Assembly: GCA_037043455.1 (NCBI GenBank)
Contig: JAWPHD010011517.1
Span: forward strand, 19,195-83,194
Source: Cyrtodaria siliqua
Taxonomy: Eukaryota; Mollusca; Bivalvia; Adapedonta; Hiatellidae
DNA: 64,000 nucleotides
Direction: 5' to 3'
The stretch's first letter is position 1. The number at the start of each line of letters is the position of its first letter. The notes below the pieces were generated by a model. The model made no database searches. It had not been told where the DNA came from and saw only the letters and a list, made by a program, of their open reading frames with translations. This document shows, in pieces, positions 23,253-35,024 of this stretch. A program made the translations under genes and the position numbers.

Positions 23253-25318
23253 GTGCCTAGACGTCGAATATGAATCGAGATTTTTTTATTACTTTCTATA
23301 TGTTTTCATACCTGATATGATTGAATGGAATGAGAACGGACGCTCCTGAATCTGTTTCCAATCTTTGCGTAGCCATCCTCTAAGCTTCGCAAAGCCAAAA
23401 AATCAATTTGACACTGTTTGAATGAAGTTTTATCGATTACTGAACATTGAACAACAACATCACCGTACATAACCTACGTTTTATTTGGTACATCCGAACC
23501 CTAGAAACAGACATGCGCAGACGACAATTTTTAAAATTAATGCCGCCATGTTGTTTTATTTTTTACAATGTAAACAAGGGGGTCAAAATGAATTTTAGGC
23601 TTTGCGACGCCTAACGGATGGCTATGGCAAGATTGTAAACAAATCCAGGAGCGTCTATTTTCATTCTCTCTCACCATATCAGGTATAAAAACATATAGCA
23701 AGTAATAACAACAGGTCAATGACCTTGAAGCTCTACTGATTGATTTTGATTTCAGGAAGTAGTCGCTACAAACTTGTTTTTAGAAAATCTATTTTTAGCC
23801 GTGGCGGCCACCTTGAATTTCCGGCCGACCTGAAATTTTGCTAGGATCAATAAGACATCAAGAGCAACATTCCTGTGAAGTTTCATGAAAATCCGTCAAG
23901 TAGTTTCACAGGAATAGTCGCTACAAGTTTTCATTATATAACTCTATGTAAACAAAGATGGCCGCTGACAGCCATGTTTAACGTCGAATCAAAATAATGT
24001 TTGACTCTGATAACCATCATGTCATGCTGATCATTTTACAAAAAGTCCCATATCAATATCACTTATAGTTTTCAAGACGTAGTCGCTACAAACTTCTTTT
24101 TTAAAAAATCTAATTTTAGCTGTGGCGGCCATCTTGAATTTCTGGCCGATCTGAAATTTTGCTAGGATCAATTAAACATTAAGAGAAACATTCCTGTAAA
24201 GTTTCATGAAAATCTGCCAAGTAGTTTCAAAGGATTAGTCGCTACAAGTTTTTACTATATAACTCTATGTAAACAAAGATGGCTGCTGGCAGCCATGTTT
24301 AACGTTGAATCAAAACATTTTTGACAAGGACCAACATCATGTCATGCTGATCATTTTACAAAAAGTCCAATATCAATATCACTTATAGTTTTCAAGTAGT
24401 AGTCGCTACAAACTTGTATTTTGAAAATCTATTTTTAGCCATGGTAGCCATCTTGAATTTCCGGGCGACCTGAAATTTTGCTAGGATCAATAAGACATCA
24501 TGAGCAACATTCCTGTGAAGTTTCATGAAAATCCGTCAAGTAGTTTCAGAGGAGTAGTCGCTACAAGTTTTCATTATATAACTCTATGTAAACAAAGATG
24601 GCCACTGGCAGCCATGTTTAACGTCGAATCAAAATAATGTTTGACTCTTATAACCATCATGTCATGCTGATCATTTTACAAAAAGTCCCATATCAATATC
24701 ACTTATAGTTTTCAAGACGTAGTCGCTACAAACTTTTTTTTAAAAATCTATTTTTAGCTGTGGCGGTCATCTTGAATTTCTGGCCGATCTGAAATTTTGC
24801 TAGGATCAATTAGACATTAAGAGCAATATTCCTGTAAAGTTTCATGAAAATCTGTCAAGTAGTTTCAAAGGAGTAGTCGCTACAAGTTTTTACTATATAA
24901 CTGTATGTAAACAAAGATGGCCTCTGGCAGCCATGTTTAACGTTGAATCAAAACGATTTTTGACAAGGACCAACATCATGTCATGCTGATCATTTTAGAA
25001 AAAGTCCAATATCAATATCACTTATAGTTTTCAAGAAGTAGTCGCTACAAACTTGTATTTTGAAAACCTATTTTTAGATCTGGCGGCCATCTTGGATTTC
25101 ACATCAACATGAATTTTTGCTAGGATCAACTAGACTTCATGGGCAACATTTCTGTAAAGTTTCATGAAAATCCATTCAGAAGTTTCAGAGGAGAAGTCGC
25201 TACAAAAAAAAGTTTACGGACAGACAGACGGACGACGGACGCCGCACCACGGCATAAGCTGATCTCTGATCAGTAGAGCTAAAAATAAAGTCTCGATTCA
25301 TATGTGACGTCAAGGCAC
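23253..25318. mobile_element. TIR element with arms of about 150 bp, right arm interrupted by array A
   Basis: The left arm (23253-23402) begins GTGCCTAGACGTCGAATATG. Its reverse complement is found in two pieces: the inner part at about 23598-23708 and the outer part at about 25288-25318 (TCTCGATTCATATG...GACGTCAAGGCAC). Between them sits the 320-bp satellite array. Joined, the arms would bound an element of about 490 bp without coding capacity. Confidence 0.8.
23709..25287 (+). repeat. Satellite-bearing element A, copy 1 (320-bp monomers x 4.6)
   Basis: Monomer starts (TAGTCGCTACAAAC) recur at 23759, 24079, 24400, 24719 and 25038. The 5' end is AACAGGTCAATGACCTTGAA with a GGTCA/TGACC hairpin and CTCTACTGAT. 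The 3' end is GACGGACGACGGACG, then ATCAGTAGAGCTAAAAAT. CTCTACTGAT and ATCAGTAGAG form a subterminal inverted repeat. Edges are fixed by the interrupted TIR element around it. Confidence 0.88.
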
Positions 25319-25969
25319 AATACTGACTGTGTAATATATACTTTAAGTAAGATATAAGTCAAGAGTGTGTGTATATGTACGTATATACCGACTTCCTGTT
25401 CGACTTTTATACCATCTTTTACATCTTGCTTGATATATATATCATATTCAGTTTTTGATACTAGTAATATAGATCTGCAAGTAAATAACTCTTAGGACTT
25501 CACTTATACCTGACTTCAGCCCATTTACTTTTATGAACTCATTTATTTCAATTAATATATTTTTTCTAAGATATATTTACTTATTTTACTCTTTTTTTTT
25601 ACTTCTAACGTTAACTTCATCCGCATTTTAGAGAGGTCAGAAAAGTTTTCCGTAGTTTCTTGCTCATAAAATGATGTGTAAACTCCCTGAATATATATAC
25701 ATTGAATTTCTATTCATGATCTCAATGAATATGCTAATTAATGTGACAACGACAGTTCATATTTGTCAAAACAATATAACAAACTCTAAAATATATTGTA
25801 CTATTTTATTTTAGATTACATGCAATTTATGGTAGCACATTAAGCTATCTATAGATCGAATTTGGCTAACGTTAGCAACTATATATCAACGTGCAATTAA
25901 AACCAAACTATTCGTTAAATGTTTATACATATAATCATGATAATTGCAACACGGAATACAATACATAAT
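25319..25969. other. No feature recognised
   Basis: AT-rich. No motif-bearing frames or repeat boundaries seen. Confidence 0.5.
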
Positions 25970-26398
25970 TGAGCCGAAACACGCAAAAACGACCCTTCAG
26001 ACAAAATTTTCACATTTGATGTTTTTTGATGTTTATGAAACACGGTGATTTTCTATTTAAAAATCTCTTTATTTTATGTTGATATCTTAATTAAAAAGGA
26101 TTTTATCTCATTTGAAAATTAAAGATTGTACTCGCCATTAATTTTGACGTTGACGTCGGCGTCTTGGGCGACGTCGTTGATTAAATAACAACAAAAAACA
26201 TAAACAATTACCATTTTCTATAGCATTAACTATTTATATTAAGAAAACATATTCCTTGTGATATAATAATTAGGTAAAACACAGAAGTGACGAGAAATTT
26301 GATAAGTAATTAATTGATTACCGGCCGACGTCATAAATTGTTACTTATGACGTTGTTGTCTAAACGTCAGAAGGGACGTTTTCGTGTGTTGCGGTTCA
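25970..26398. mobile_element. MITE-like TIR element of about 430 bp
   Basis: The left end GAGCCGAAACACGCAAAAAC is mirrored by the right end GTTTTCGTGTGTTGCGGTTC; about 32 bp pair with some mismatches. The interior has ACGTCG/GACGTC-rich blocks and no ORF. Confidence 0.75.
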
Positions 26399-27583
26399 TA
26401 TGTTTATTTATGTTTATTCAATAATACAGTAGACCATTTGGTCCATGGGTATTCAGAATTATAAATAATTTTCAAATACAGAAGTCAATAGCAATATGAA
26501 ATCTTAAATAATACTACCATTTGCTTAATATAGCTCATGCTAAATTAATTTATTTAATACATATATCTTACATATAGCAAACACCAAATATACATGATAG
26601 CGTAGTGAGTACAATATAATATTACATTTATTACAATATTTTACGGCAGTATAGTGCTACAAGAAACCACACAGGAACACTCATTGTTTTATAGCATGTG
26701 ATATAAGTTTTGCATATTTAGTTTTTCTTTTATATGTAACATGGAAGCTGGCATTTCCTTTGTATTTGCACAGTTGTAAATCATTTAATGGAAATTAATA
26801 CCTGTCAGAATGAATGATGTACTCTTAAAAAAAGTTATCGGAAGTTAGAGTATGGCAGACAGATGAAATAAACATGCTACAAAACAAATACAGTATGATC
26901 TCATATCATCTATTACTTAAAATATATTTATAAATTATCTACAATACATATTGTTTGTACAATTTGTATCAACCAGGTTCCATCATTATCTCGTTTGACA
27001 ATATCTAGTTACATTATGTGTACACCATAATAAGTTACATATCGACAATTAGTTAATCAATCATACTAAATAACGTACAATTACCGTTAAATCAATACAA
27101 TTGTCTCGTTAGATAAATATGTTAAATATTTAATTTAAATGTGACATGCAATGTTAACACTATGCTGTGATTTACAAAAGTAACAGGTTTATTTAAACAA
27201 GTACAATGGCATTTTAAACTTATATGATGAAAATAAGTAACTGTATTTATATTGAATGTTAACTGGATTAACCAAATTTATTTTGAACATCATTGTTGGA
27301 GTAAATTAACAACATTAAAGTGAGTCTTTCATGCTTTAGGGGTTTAATGTGCTAGCTAGAATATTACATTCGTAACTGTGTATGTTTGACTTTAATAAAT
27401 GCGTTGGATAAAAAGACATGATACCCGTTTATTAAAGTCAATAATACATAGTCACTCATGTAAGATCTTCTATACATATATACCATACCTTCAGATAGAC
27501 AGAGATCAATATGTCCAAACCAGTAATTGTTAGCATTATGACTAATGTGAGCACACTTTTGAATCTAATCTAATGGAATGTTG
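26399..27583. other. AT-rich flank 3' of the orphan membrane gene
   Basis: No gene seen. On the minus strand a second possible poly(A) signal (AATAAA as TTTATT at 27428-27433) lies about 155 bp past the stop codon. Confidence 0.5.
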
Positions 27584-27589
27584 TTTATT
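27584..27589 (-). terminator. Possible poly(A) signal overlapping the stop codon
   Basis: On the minus strand the stop codon and the following bases read TAATAAAC, so AATAAA overlaps TAA. If used, the 3' UTR would be only 15-30 nt. A conventional downstream signal also exists, so this is a candidate only. Confidence 0.35.
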
Positions 27590-29858
27590 AGCAGGTTGTC
27601 TCTGTCGGCAAGTCTCTGATAACCGCGTCATCATCGATAGGGTTTGATTGCATTGATTCCCGACTCGTTGAGGTTAATTTTATAAGAGATGGAACTTTTT
27701 TAAAGACAGCTGCGACCGCCCTTTTTATTCGAAACTGTTTTGCATCTTTGTTTGTACCAAACATCTGTCCTAGTAATTCAGGTGAAAAGAAGAGCAATGT
27801 GGCGGATACTAGCGTTCCCCATTCCTTCGCGTTTTCGCCACTATCTGAAAAGGCTGTATACGCAACCCAATATAGAGTTACTATGACTGCTAATTTTGTT
27901 AAGAGCTTGGTCAGATTTGCATCAACGCTATTCGAGTAAACAATGTTAAAAATTTCTTTTTCAATGGTTTGTTTTGGTTTACAATGTTCAAATGTTTCTT
28001 TTAAAAATATATCCATTTCGTCCTGAAACTCTAACCATGCTTGAGTTAAAAGCTTTATAAGAGCAAGTATTAAAGTAAGCATAGACAACGATTCTGCCGG
28101 ATAAAACGGTAATCCAACAAAACATGTCAGAATAATCATTTGAATAATGAACTGAAAAGATCGAATGCAGGTAAGAAAAAACAAAATATATACCATACCA
28201 CTGCAAATGAAACTGAACAACACAGCAACCAAACTGTTTATACATGTGTCCTTATTTGATTTAAGTGCCAAATATCTACCAGAATATCTAGTATACAGCA
28301 AAACAATCCCATTTATAAAAGGTACATTAAATAAGATGACACACACAACGTTGATCCCAAAGATTAACCACCAACCTAAACAAATATTAAACAAACCTTT
28401 TAATATTTTTGTTGTTTTACTATCATTATCTAAAAATGAAAAAAATGATTTTCCTAAAACGTGTCCCCAAAATGCAAGGGAAAAAATGCTATTGTCTATC
28501 ATTTTTAAACATCTAAATTGAAAAGGCGTGTCCGTTTCGAAATAATCGTACTCCAAATCCTTTAAAGGTTGCGTTGCACAAAATGCCGGTATTGAAAGAT
28601 CTATTATATGGATAATACAGTTATGTGTTAGAGTATTAGACGTTTCTTGCATTTGACCATCTGCAGGTCTATACTTTATTGTCAAAATTATACTCCACGT
28701 GATTAGAACCAACCAGAAGACCAAAACAAATGAAACTAAAAATACATTGTCCTCAACGGCGCTATTGCGAGTACTTTCCATGAAATTATATTGTAAAATA
28801 TTGTTTGGCGTCTTGAAACTTTTGTGAATACTATAATTAAATACAGCAGCAGTAGCGCTGACCAAAATCAGCATTCTACACAATGGGTGAATACAGCTTA
28901 AAAGGTAAATAATATAGCTTAAACGCAACTTCAACCGTCGCCAAAGCCATACACCTTCCCAGCCTTCCTCAGACATATCGTCTGTCATTTTACGTATATA
29001 CCTAGCATAAAGACAGGTCGACCAAAACATTCTGAAGCTGTAAGGGGTGTCATCCTGCTTGTATTCCGCCGTATTCGACTCAGAAGTTCTTGGTAAAATA
29101 GCAGCCACTAGGGGAAATGTATACGCCATGATACAGTTAATCACAAAGATAATTGTACATATCACAGAATGCTTTACGTCTTCAGTGTAATTACTTTGAA
29201 AACAAATTGTTTTAAAATTGTTGAATGTTAAAAATGGGTAAAAATATCTAAACTGATACTTCCCACCATGATAGTGTACTTCATAATTACATATAAGCAA
29301 ACTCACAAAACTAACATCTGATGCCAAAAGTTCCAAGGCGACATTCTTACGTATATTGTCCTTCAAACCGGAAAAGTTAAACATGCAGTCAACGGAATTA
29401 AATGCTATTGACACTGTTGCGTTCTTCTTTCTCGAGCCAAGCGTGTACATTGACAGGATCAAATCGGCATCCGCAGGGTACTCCAGAATCGCCTTTCCCT
29501 TTTCTGTCACCATGAAGTATATGAATAGTCCATATTGATTACGTGGGTCCGTTATATCAAATTTATTTTCTCCGTCCACGCTTGAAACATTCAAAGTTAC
29601 ATTTCCTATGTCGAAACGAATCTCTATCATGTCCATTCCATCCTTAAAGAATTGCTTCAATGTGTCAATGGTTCTATTCATTTCACTAGATTCGATATAC
29701 GATTCACAGGTGCAATTTTCATAACTTTTCTCAATTTCTTTATTTGGCACAATCAAACATTCACTATTTATCAACAGCACAGAAAATACTGCAAATAGCC
29801 ACGCCCCTCTTAAACTCAAAGACATGATGGTGATTGTTTTAAAATGTATTTGTACCAT
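27588..29858 (-). CDS. Orphan secretory multi-pass membrane protein, intronless, 756 residues
   Basis: A single uninterrupted frame far longer than any other in the window. Residues 12-34 form a signal peptide (hydrophobic LFAVFSVLLI, likely cleavage after NSEC). Residues 35-230 form an ectodomain with seven N-glycosylation sequons (N48, 61, 86, 90, 146, 161, 223) and cysteines at 49, 51, 158, 190 and 219. Hydrophobic segments follow at about 232-255, 313-340, 371-394, 486-522 (one or two), 540-564, 567-587, 590-606, 652-670 and 681-697. The loop 290-312 is basic and Trp-rich (EGWEGVWLWRR). The tail is polar with acidic DDD and a terminal Cys. Met1 has a good Kozak context (G at -3 and +4); Met12 is a plausible alternative that places the signal peptide at the N-terminus. 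Neighbours are repeats. I recognise no family; receptor, channel or transporter are all possible. Confidence 0.85.
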   Translation of the reverse strand: MVQIHFKTITIMSLSLRGAWLFAVFSVLLINSECLIVPNKEIEKSYENCTCESYIESSEMNRTIDTLKQFFKDGMDMIEIRFDIGNVTLNVSSVDGENKFDITDPRNQYGLFIYFMVTEKGKAILEYPADADLILSMYTLGSRKKNATVSIAFNSVDCMFNFSGLKDNIRKNVALELLASDVSFVSLLICNYEVHYHGGKYQFRYFYPFLTFNNFKTICFQSNYTEDVKHSVICTIIFVINCIMAYTFPLVAAILPRTSESNTAEYKQDDTPYSFRMFWSTCLYARYIRKMTDDMSEEGWEGVWLWRRLKLRLSYIIYLLSCIHPLCRMLILVSATAAVFNYSIHKSFKTPNNILQYNFMESTRNSAVEDNVFLVSFVLVFWLVLITWSIILTIKYRPADGQMQETSNTLTHNCIIHIIDLSIPAFCATQPLKDLEYDYFETDTPFQFRCLKMIDNSIFSLAFWGHVLGKSFFSFLDNDSKTTKILKGLFNICLGWWLIFGINVVCVILFNVPFINGIVLLYTRYSGRYLALKSNKDTCINSLVAVLFSFICSGMVYILFFLTCIRSFQFIIQMIILTCFVGLPFYPAESLSMLTLILALIKLLTQAWLEFQDEMDIFLKETFEHCKPKQTIEKEIFNIVYSNSVDANLTKLLTKLAVIVTLYWVAYTAFSDSGENAKEWGTLVSATLLFFSPELLGQMFGTNKDAKQFRIKRAVAAVFKKVPSLIKLTSTSRESMQSNPIDDDAVIRDLPTETTC

Positions 29859-29880
29859 AGCTCTAATGGTTTTCCTTTGT

Positions 29881-29978
29881 TCTTGCTTATGATATAATTT
29901 TCATAAACCTGAAGGTCTGAGCCTAAACCGAGCTATAAATGCCGGTATATTTCAGCCGTGCTATAAATGCCAGATTCG
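29881..29978 (-). repeat. 98-bp block immediately upstream of the orphan gene
   Basis: 96 of 98 bases identical to 12696-12793 in inverted orientation. It ends 23 bp before the first ATG, so it overlaps the promoter or 5' UTR. It contains two GCTATAAATGCC-type words on the plus strand (CATTTATAGC on the gene strand). It is either a mobile fragment supplying the promoter or a remnant of gene duplication. Confidence 0.9.
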
Positions 29979-30288
29979 TCAGTTATACCATAGTCAACTC
30001 AATTTTACGCACGCGCAGTTGTAATTTACAACACAGCTGTCAATCAAAACGACTACATCATTACCAAAACAGCACTCCTTGACATCGGATTTGCCCAATA
30101 ATATACAAAGGCGATTGGCTACAATAATCAAAACATTGGTCATGCTCATGTCGCGTGATAATGCTATTTCTTGATTGGATCGAGCTGTTAATTTTACTGA
30201 AAACTGCAACGCCCTAAAACTTCTTGCACATGCGTAGATGGATAATGGCTCTGGTACAAAATATTTATAGCATATTTTTCTCTTATGC

Positions 30289-30338
30289 GATTTATACTGC
30301 ACTCTCGGGCCTGCGGCCCTCGAGAAGCAGTATAAATC
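30289..30338. repeat. Hairpin 1 with loop in orientation 'flip'
   Basis: GATTTATACTGC (30289-30300) pairs with GCAGTATAAATC (30327-30338) around a 26-nt loop (30301-30326). The loop contains GCCTGCGGCCC at 30309-30319, centred in the hairpin. About 27 bp left of the stem, AATATTTATAGCAT-like sequence resembles the arm of hairpin 2. Confidence 0.9.
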
Positions 30339-30341
30339 AAA

Positions 30342-30487
30342 AACACATTCGTCATGTAATATTTATAGCATGATTTTTCGAGTATATGCGATTTATACTG
30401 CTTCTCGAGGGCCGCAGGCCCGAGAGTGCAGTATAAATCGCATATACTCGAAAAATCATGCTATAAATATTACATGACGAATGTGTT
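30342..30487. repeat. Hairpin 2: perfect 60-bp arms, loop in orientation 'flop'
   Basis: Bases 30342-30401 are the exact reverse complement of 30428-30487. The 26-nt spacer (30402-30427) is the exact reverse complement of hairpin 1's loop. GGGCCGCAGGC (30409-30419) lies at dead centre. It is about 480 bp upstream of the orphan gene's start. Confidence 0.95.
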
Positions 30488-30806
30488 CTTTCGTTGATAG
30501 ACAGAGTAAGATGAAGTGTGTGCGCTTGTGTCGATTATCCAAGTTAAGGGTGCCCTCTGGGTGACCTGCGCATAATTTCGCGCAACGCGTTTGTGGTTGT
30601 TGTAAAAAGTGGGAAGATGTTCCAAAATCACTTTCCAAATAATAATTAACAATTAAATGTTATTAAACAACAATCTGTAGCATGTCGCTTTCTTTTTATA
30701 AGTTCTACATTCTATTCCACTGCCATTTTACTTTTACGACATCGGGATTTACCTCCCTTCGACACAGACTGCTTTTCGCGTTGTTGACCTCGAATACAAA
30801 AATGGG
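30488..30806. other. No feature recognised
   Basis: Short frames without motifs; nothing else supported. Confidence 0.5.
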
Positions 30807-30810
30807 TGAA

Positions 30811-33800
30811 GGTTACATTGCACCATTGCGTTTGTGCTTCCGTGGTGTATAGTCAAATAGTGCCTAATAAAAAACGTTTCCCTGCCTTACTAGTGATACA
30901 AAATGCATGCTTTTGATTGTTTTTTGTTATTATTACCTATAATTCAGCCAAATGATAAATTGTGAACATTGATTAGAGTTTGTTTGAGATATTGAATTAT
31001 AATTGACATAGACAGTAAAGCGAAAGTAGAAATGGGGTAAATCTATCTGTGACGTGTCAAAATAGAACGTGACGTCATTCAACAGATTGGCTTGTTCTTA
31101 TATGATATATGACCCCCTGTTTTTATTGCATTTTTATATTGGCGGACGCTCGATCGTTTGATTGATGTGTTTTAAAATTTTCTACGGAGAAAAATGCGCG
31201 TTTTTTATCTCTTGATATACAGTCGTCCTATATAAAACAAAGAAGGAAAATCAATGGTGCAATGTAACCTAAAGAGAGCTAAATGGGATAAATCGATTTC
31301 TCTTGGATTCGTACTTAAAGTCGAATTTCAGATGAAAACTAGTAAGCAGAGCTCTGAAACAGACACTGCATGTGCTTTTATGTCGGTTTTGAGTATATTT
31401 AGTCAGTTTTCGTGTCTAACAACCGTAATTTCGAGTTTCAGCTTTTTGTGGGTCTTAAAATGGCGTGCCTGGGCTACTTCTTTAATTGAAGTTTAATTCT
31501 TTGGTATGGAAATGTAGGCTGCTGTTTGTGGAACATGTTTTCAAAACTTTAGCTTGAAAAAAAAAAAGTTTGGTAGGTTTGCCACCACTAAATCTTTCCC
31601 CTACCCCCCAAAAATAGGATACTGTGAACAGTTTTAGAAGGGTTTAACTTGTAAACTATTATTAATATACATGAAAACACTGACTTTGTAGCGTACGGCT
31701 ATTATCAATTTTGATTTCAGTGGAATTTGTGGCATGTTTGAGCGTGTATACACAACTAAAAGTAGACAATATCCCACAAATTGATGGAATTTTACTAAGA
31801 AAACACGTTTTGGTGTGCAAATCTGAATATTGTACATATGCAAAGTCCTGCTGATTACTAAAATGCATGTTTTATTGATGTTTATTGAATTATTTTGATA
31901 ATTTGTCACATTTGTCAAGTATATTGCCAAGAAATGTTATTTCATATGACAATTCAAATGGTGTAAAACTAAAGAAAAAAGTCGTTGAATTTGGTCAATT
32001 TCAACTTTTTCTATGCATCTTCAAATGTCCGTATCTCGGTCAATGCTTGTTCGATTTGCATAAATTATGCATTTTTGAGCGTGATATATAGCTGAGAATA
32101 TAAAAACTTTACATTTAAAAATTATGAACTTTGTGTGCTTCTCGGTTACATTGCATCATTGCGTTTGTGCTTCCGTGGTGTATAGTCAAATAGTGCCTAA
32201 TAAAAAACGTTTCCCTGCCTTACTAGTGATACAAAATGCATGCTTTTGATTTATTTTTGTTATTATTACCTATAATTCAGCCAAATGATGTATTGTGAAC
32301 ATTGATTAGTGTTTGTTTGAGATATTTAATTATAATTGACATAGACAGTAAAGCGAAAGTAGAAATGGGGTAAATCTATCTGTGACGTGTCAAAATAGAA
32401 CGTGACGCCATTCAACAGATTGGCTTGTTCTTATATGATACATGACCCCCTGTTTTTATTGCATTTTTATATTGGCGGACGCTCGATCGTTTGATTGATA
32501 TGTGTTTTAAAATTTTATACGGAGTTAAATGCGCGTTTTTTATCTCTTGATATACAATCGTCCTATATAAAACAAGAAGGAAAATCAATGGTGCAATGTA
32601 ACCTAAAGAGAGCTAAATGGGATAAATCGATTTCTCTTGGATTCGTACTTAAAGTCGAATTTCAGATGAAAACTAGTAAGCAGAGCTCTGAAACAGACAC
32701 TGCATGTGCTTTTATGTCGGTTTTGAGTATATTTAGTCAGTTTTCGTGTCTAACAACCGTAATTTCGAGTTTCAGCTTTTTGTGGGTCTTAAAATGGCGT
32801 GCCTGGGCTACTTCTTTAATTGAAGTTTAATTCTTTGGTATGGAAATGTAGGCTGCTGTTTGTGGAACATGTTTTCAAAACTTTAGCTTGAAAAAAAAAA
32901 GTTTGGTAGGTTTGCCACCACTAAATCTTTCCCCTACCCCCCAAAAATAGGATACTGTGAACAGTTTTAGAAGGGTTTAACTTGTAAACTATTATTAATA
33001 TACATAAAAACACTGACTTTGTAGCGTACGGCTATTATCAATTTTGATTTCAGTCGAATTTGTGGCATGTTTGAGCGGGTATACACAACTAAAAGTAGAC
33101 AATATCCCACAAATTGATGGAATTTTACTAAGAAAACACGTTTTGGTGTGCAAATCTGAATATTGTACATATGCAAAGTCCTGCTGATTACTAAAATGCA
33201 TGTTTTATTGATGTTTATTGAATTATTTTTATAATTTGTCACATTTGTCAAGTATATTGCCAAGAAATGTTATTTCATATGACAATTCAAATAGTGTAAA
33301 ACTAAAGAAAAATGTCGTTGAATTTGGTCAATTTCAACTTTTTCTATGCATCTTCAAATGTCCGTATCTCGGTCAATGCTTGTTCGATTTGCATAAATTA
33401 TGCATTTTTGAGCGTGATATATAGCTGAGAATATAAAAACTTTACATTTAAAAATTATGAACTTTGTGTGCTTCTCTTTAAGGTTACATTGCACCATTGC
33501 GTTTGTGCTTCCGTGGTGTATAGTCAAATAGTGCCTAATAAAAAAAGTTTCCCTGCCTTACTAGTGATACAAAATGCATGCTTTTGATTGCTTTTTGTTA
33601 TTATTACCTATAATTCAGCCAAATGATGTATTGTGAACATTGATTAGTGTTTGTTTGAGATATTTAATTATAATTGACATAGACAGTAAAGCGAAAGTAG
33701 AAATGGGGTAAATCTATCTGTGACGTGTCAAAATAGAACTTGACGTCATTCAACAGATTGGCTTGTTCTTATATGATACATGACCCCCTGTTTTTATTGC

Positions 33801-33942
33801 ATTTTTATATTGGCGGACGCTCGATCGTTTGATTGATATGTGTTTTAAAATTTTCTACGGAGAAAAATGCGCGTTTTTTATCTCTTGATATACATTCGTC
33901 CTATATAAAACAAAGAAGGAAAATCAATGGTGCAATGTAACC
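30811..33942. mobile_element. Tandem composite: MITE-spacer-MITE-spacer-MITE
   Basis: Three copies of an about 460-bp element (30811-31269, 32144-32603, 33482-33942) each begin GGTTACATTGCACCATTG (one change in the second) and end CAATGGTGCAATGTAACC, an 18-bp TIR. Between them lie two near-identical spacers of about 875 bp. The whole block is flanked by TGAA (30807-30810 and 33943-33946). Small frames, such as an 80-residue one starting in the right TIR, are repeated only because the copies are recent; I see no protein motif in them. Confidence 0.88.
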
Positions 33943-33946
33943 TGAA

Positions 33947-35024
33947 ATAAAACATGGTTTCTTAAGCGTAAAACAATTAAACAAACGTAAACAGATCTTA
34001 GAAGCACAGAAGAGAAGATGGCAGAACACAGGGAACACTGAAACCGAAGATGCCACCCTAGTGTAAAGGTGATGTTCCGAGGTTATCACATGGAGCATGC
34101 TCTTAAACCTTGTACTCGGATGTTTAAAGATACAATGAAATATGAAGTATCCCCATTTTCTATTGATTCGTGCCACCCTATTGAATTCGTGCTCTTACAA
34201 TTGACCTAATAACACCACTTGTGTACTTTTGCGCGTGTCCAAATTCTATTCAATTATTGCCAAGGTTTCTTCCTGTCTACAAAACTCGCGAAAACCACTG
34301 GAAATGAGGGTAAAACAGGTAAAACACCTGTTGTCAATATTGTGCAATTAAACGTTATATACAACAAAATCTTACCAGCATGTGCTACATTTGGTAAACA
34401 AAATATAAGAAAATAACAACAATTCAAGTCTATTTCTCACTTGCTTTCATTTTAATAAAATATTACAGCCAAATGCCTGATCAGATTTACACATTTCCCA
34501 CTGGGGACCTCTTTTTGGATAAGCCAATCAGAAAGCACGAATTCAACAGGAAGCTTCTGGCCGATTTATATCAGTGGACGTGACCTACATTAAGCCAGCT
34601 TTTTCACTTTCTCTTTGGCATTTGAATTTTTTTTGATGATAGGTTATGGGTATTGAAATGTTTATCTGGTTATATATTAAAATATTTTTTTAATTCCTTC
34701 AATCTACAACGCGCATGAGCAGATCGATATGTTAAGGGGCACGAATTTACAGGAGAAGGGCATACATTGCCGTGACCACCGTCTGCTCCACATATCCTTT
34801 ATTGACAATAGCAAATGTATGGCTACTCTTTTAGGGGGCTTCATACACGCCGGATTTTAAACACTATTGTAATGTAAAAATATGTGTATGGGGTGGTGAT
34901 TGTCGTCTGGAGTCCACAATACAAGATAGTGTCACCCCTGTAACCACACCACTGGAGACTGGATGCCACTTAGCATGACGGAGGGGTAGGGTATGGCACA
35001 CCCACTTAAAGCAACAGACCCTAC
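33947..35024. other. No gene recognised
   Basis: AT-rich; no motif-bearing frames. An intergenic stretch between the composite and the split SINE. Confidence 0.5.

Noticed and set aside
29994..30302. 102-codon minus-strand frame upstream of the orphan gene
   Set aside because: It starts in a hairpin stem, has no motif, and overlaps the likely promoter region.
31254..31496. 80-codon frame, repeated at 32586-32830
   Set aside because: Identical only because the composite array is a recent duplication; the frame begins inside a TIR and has no motif.
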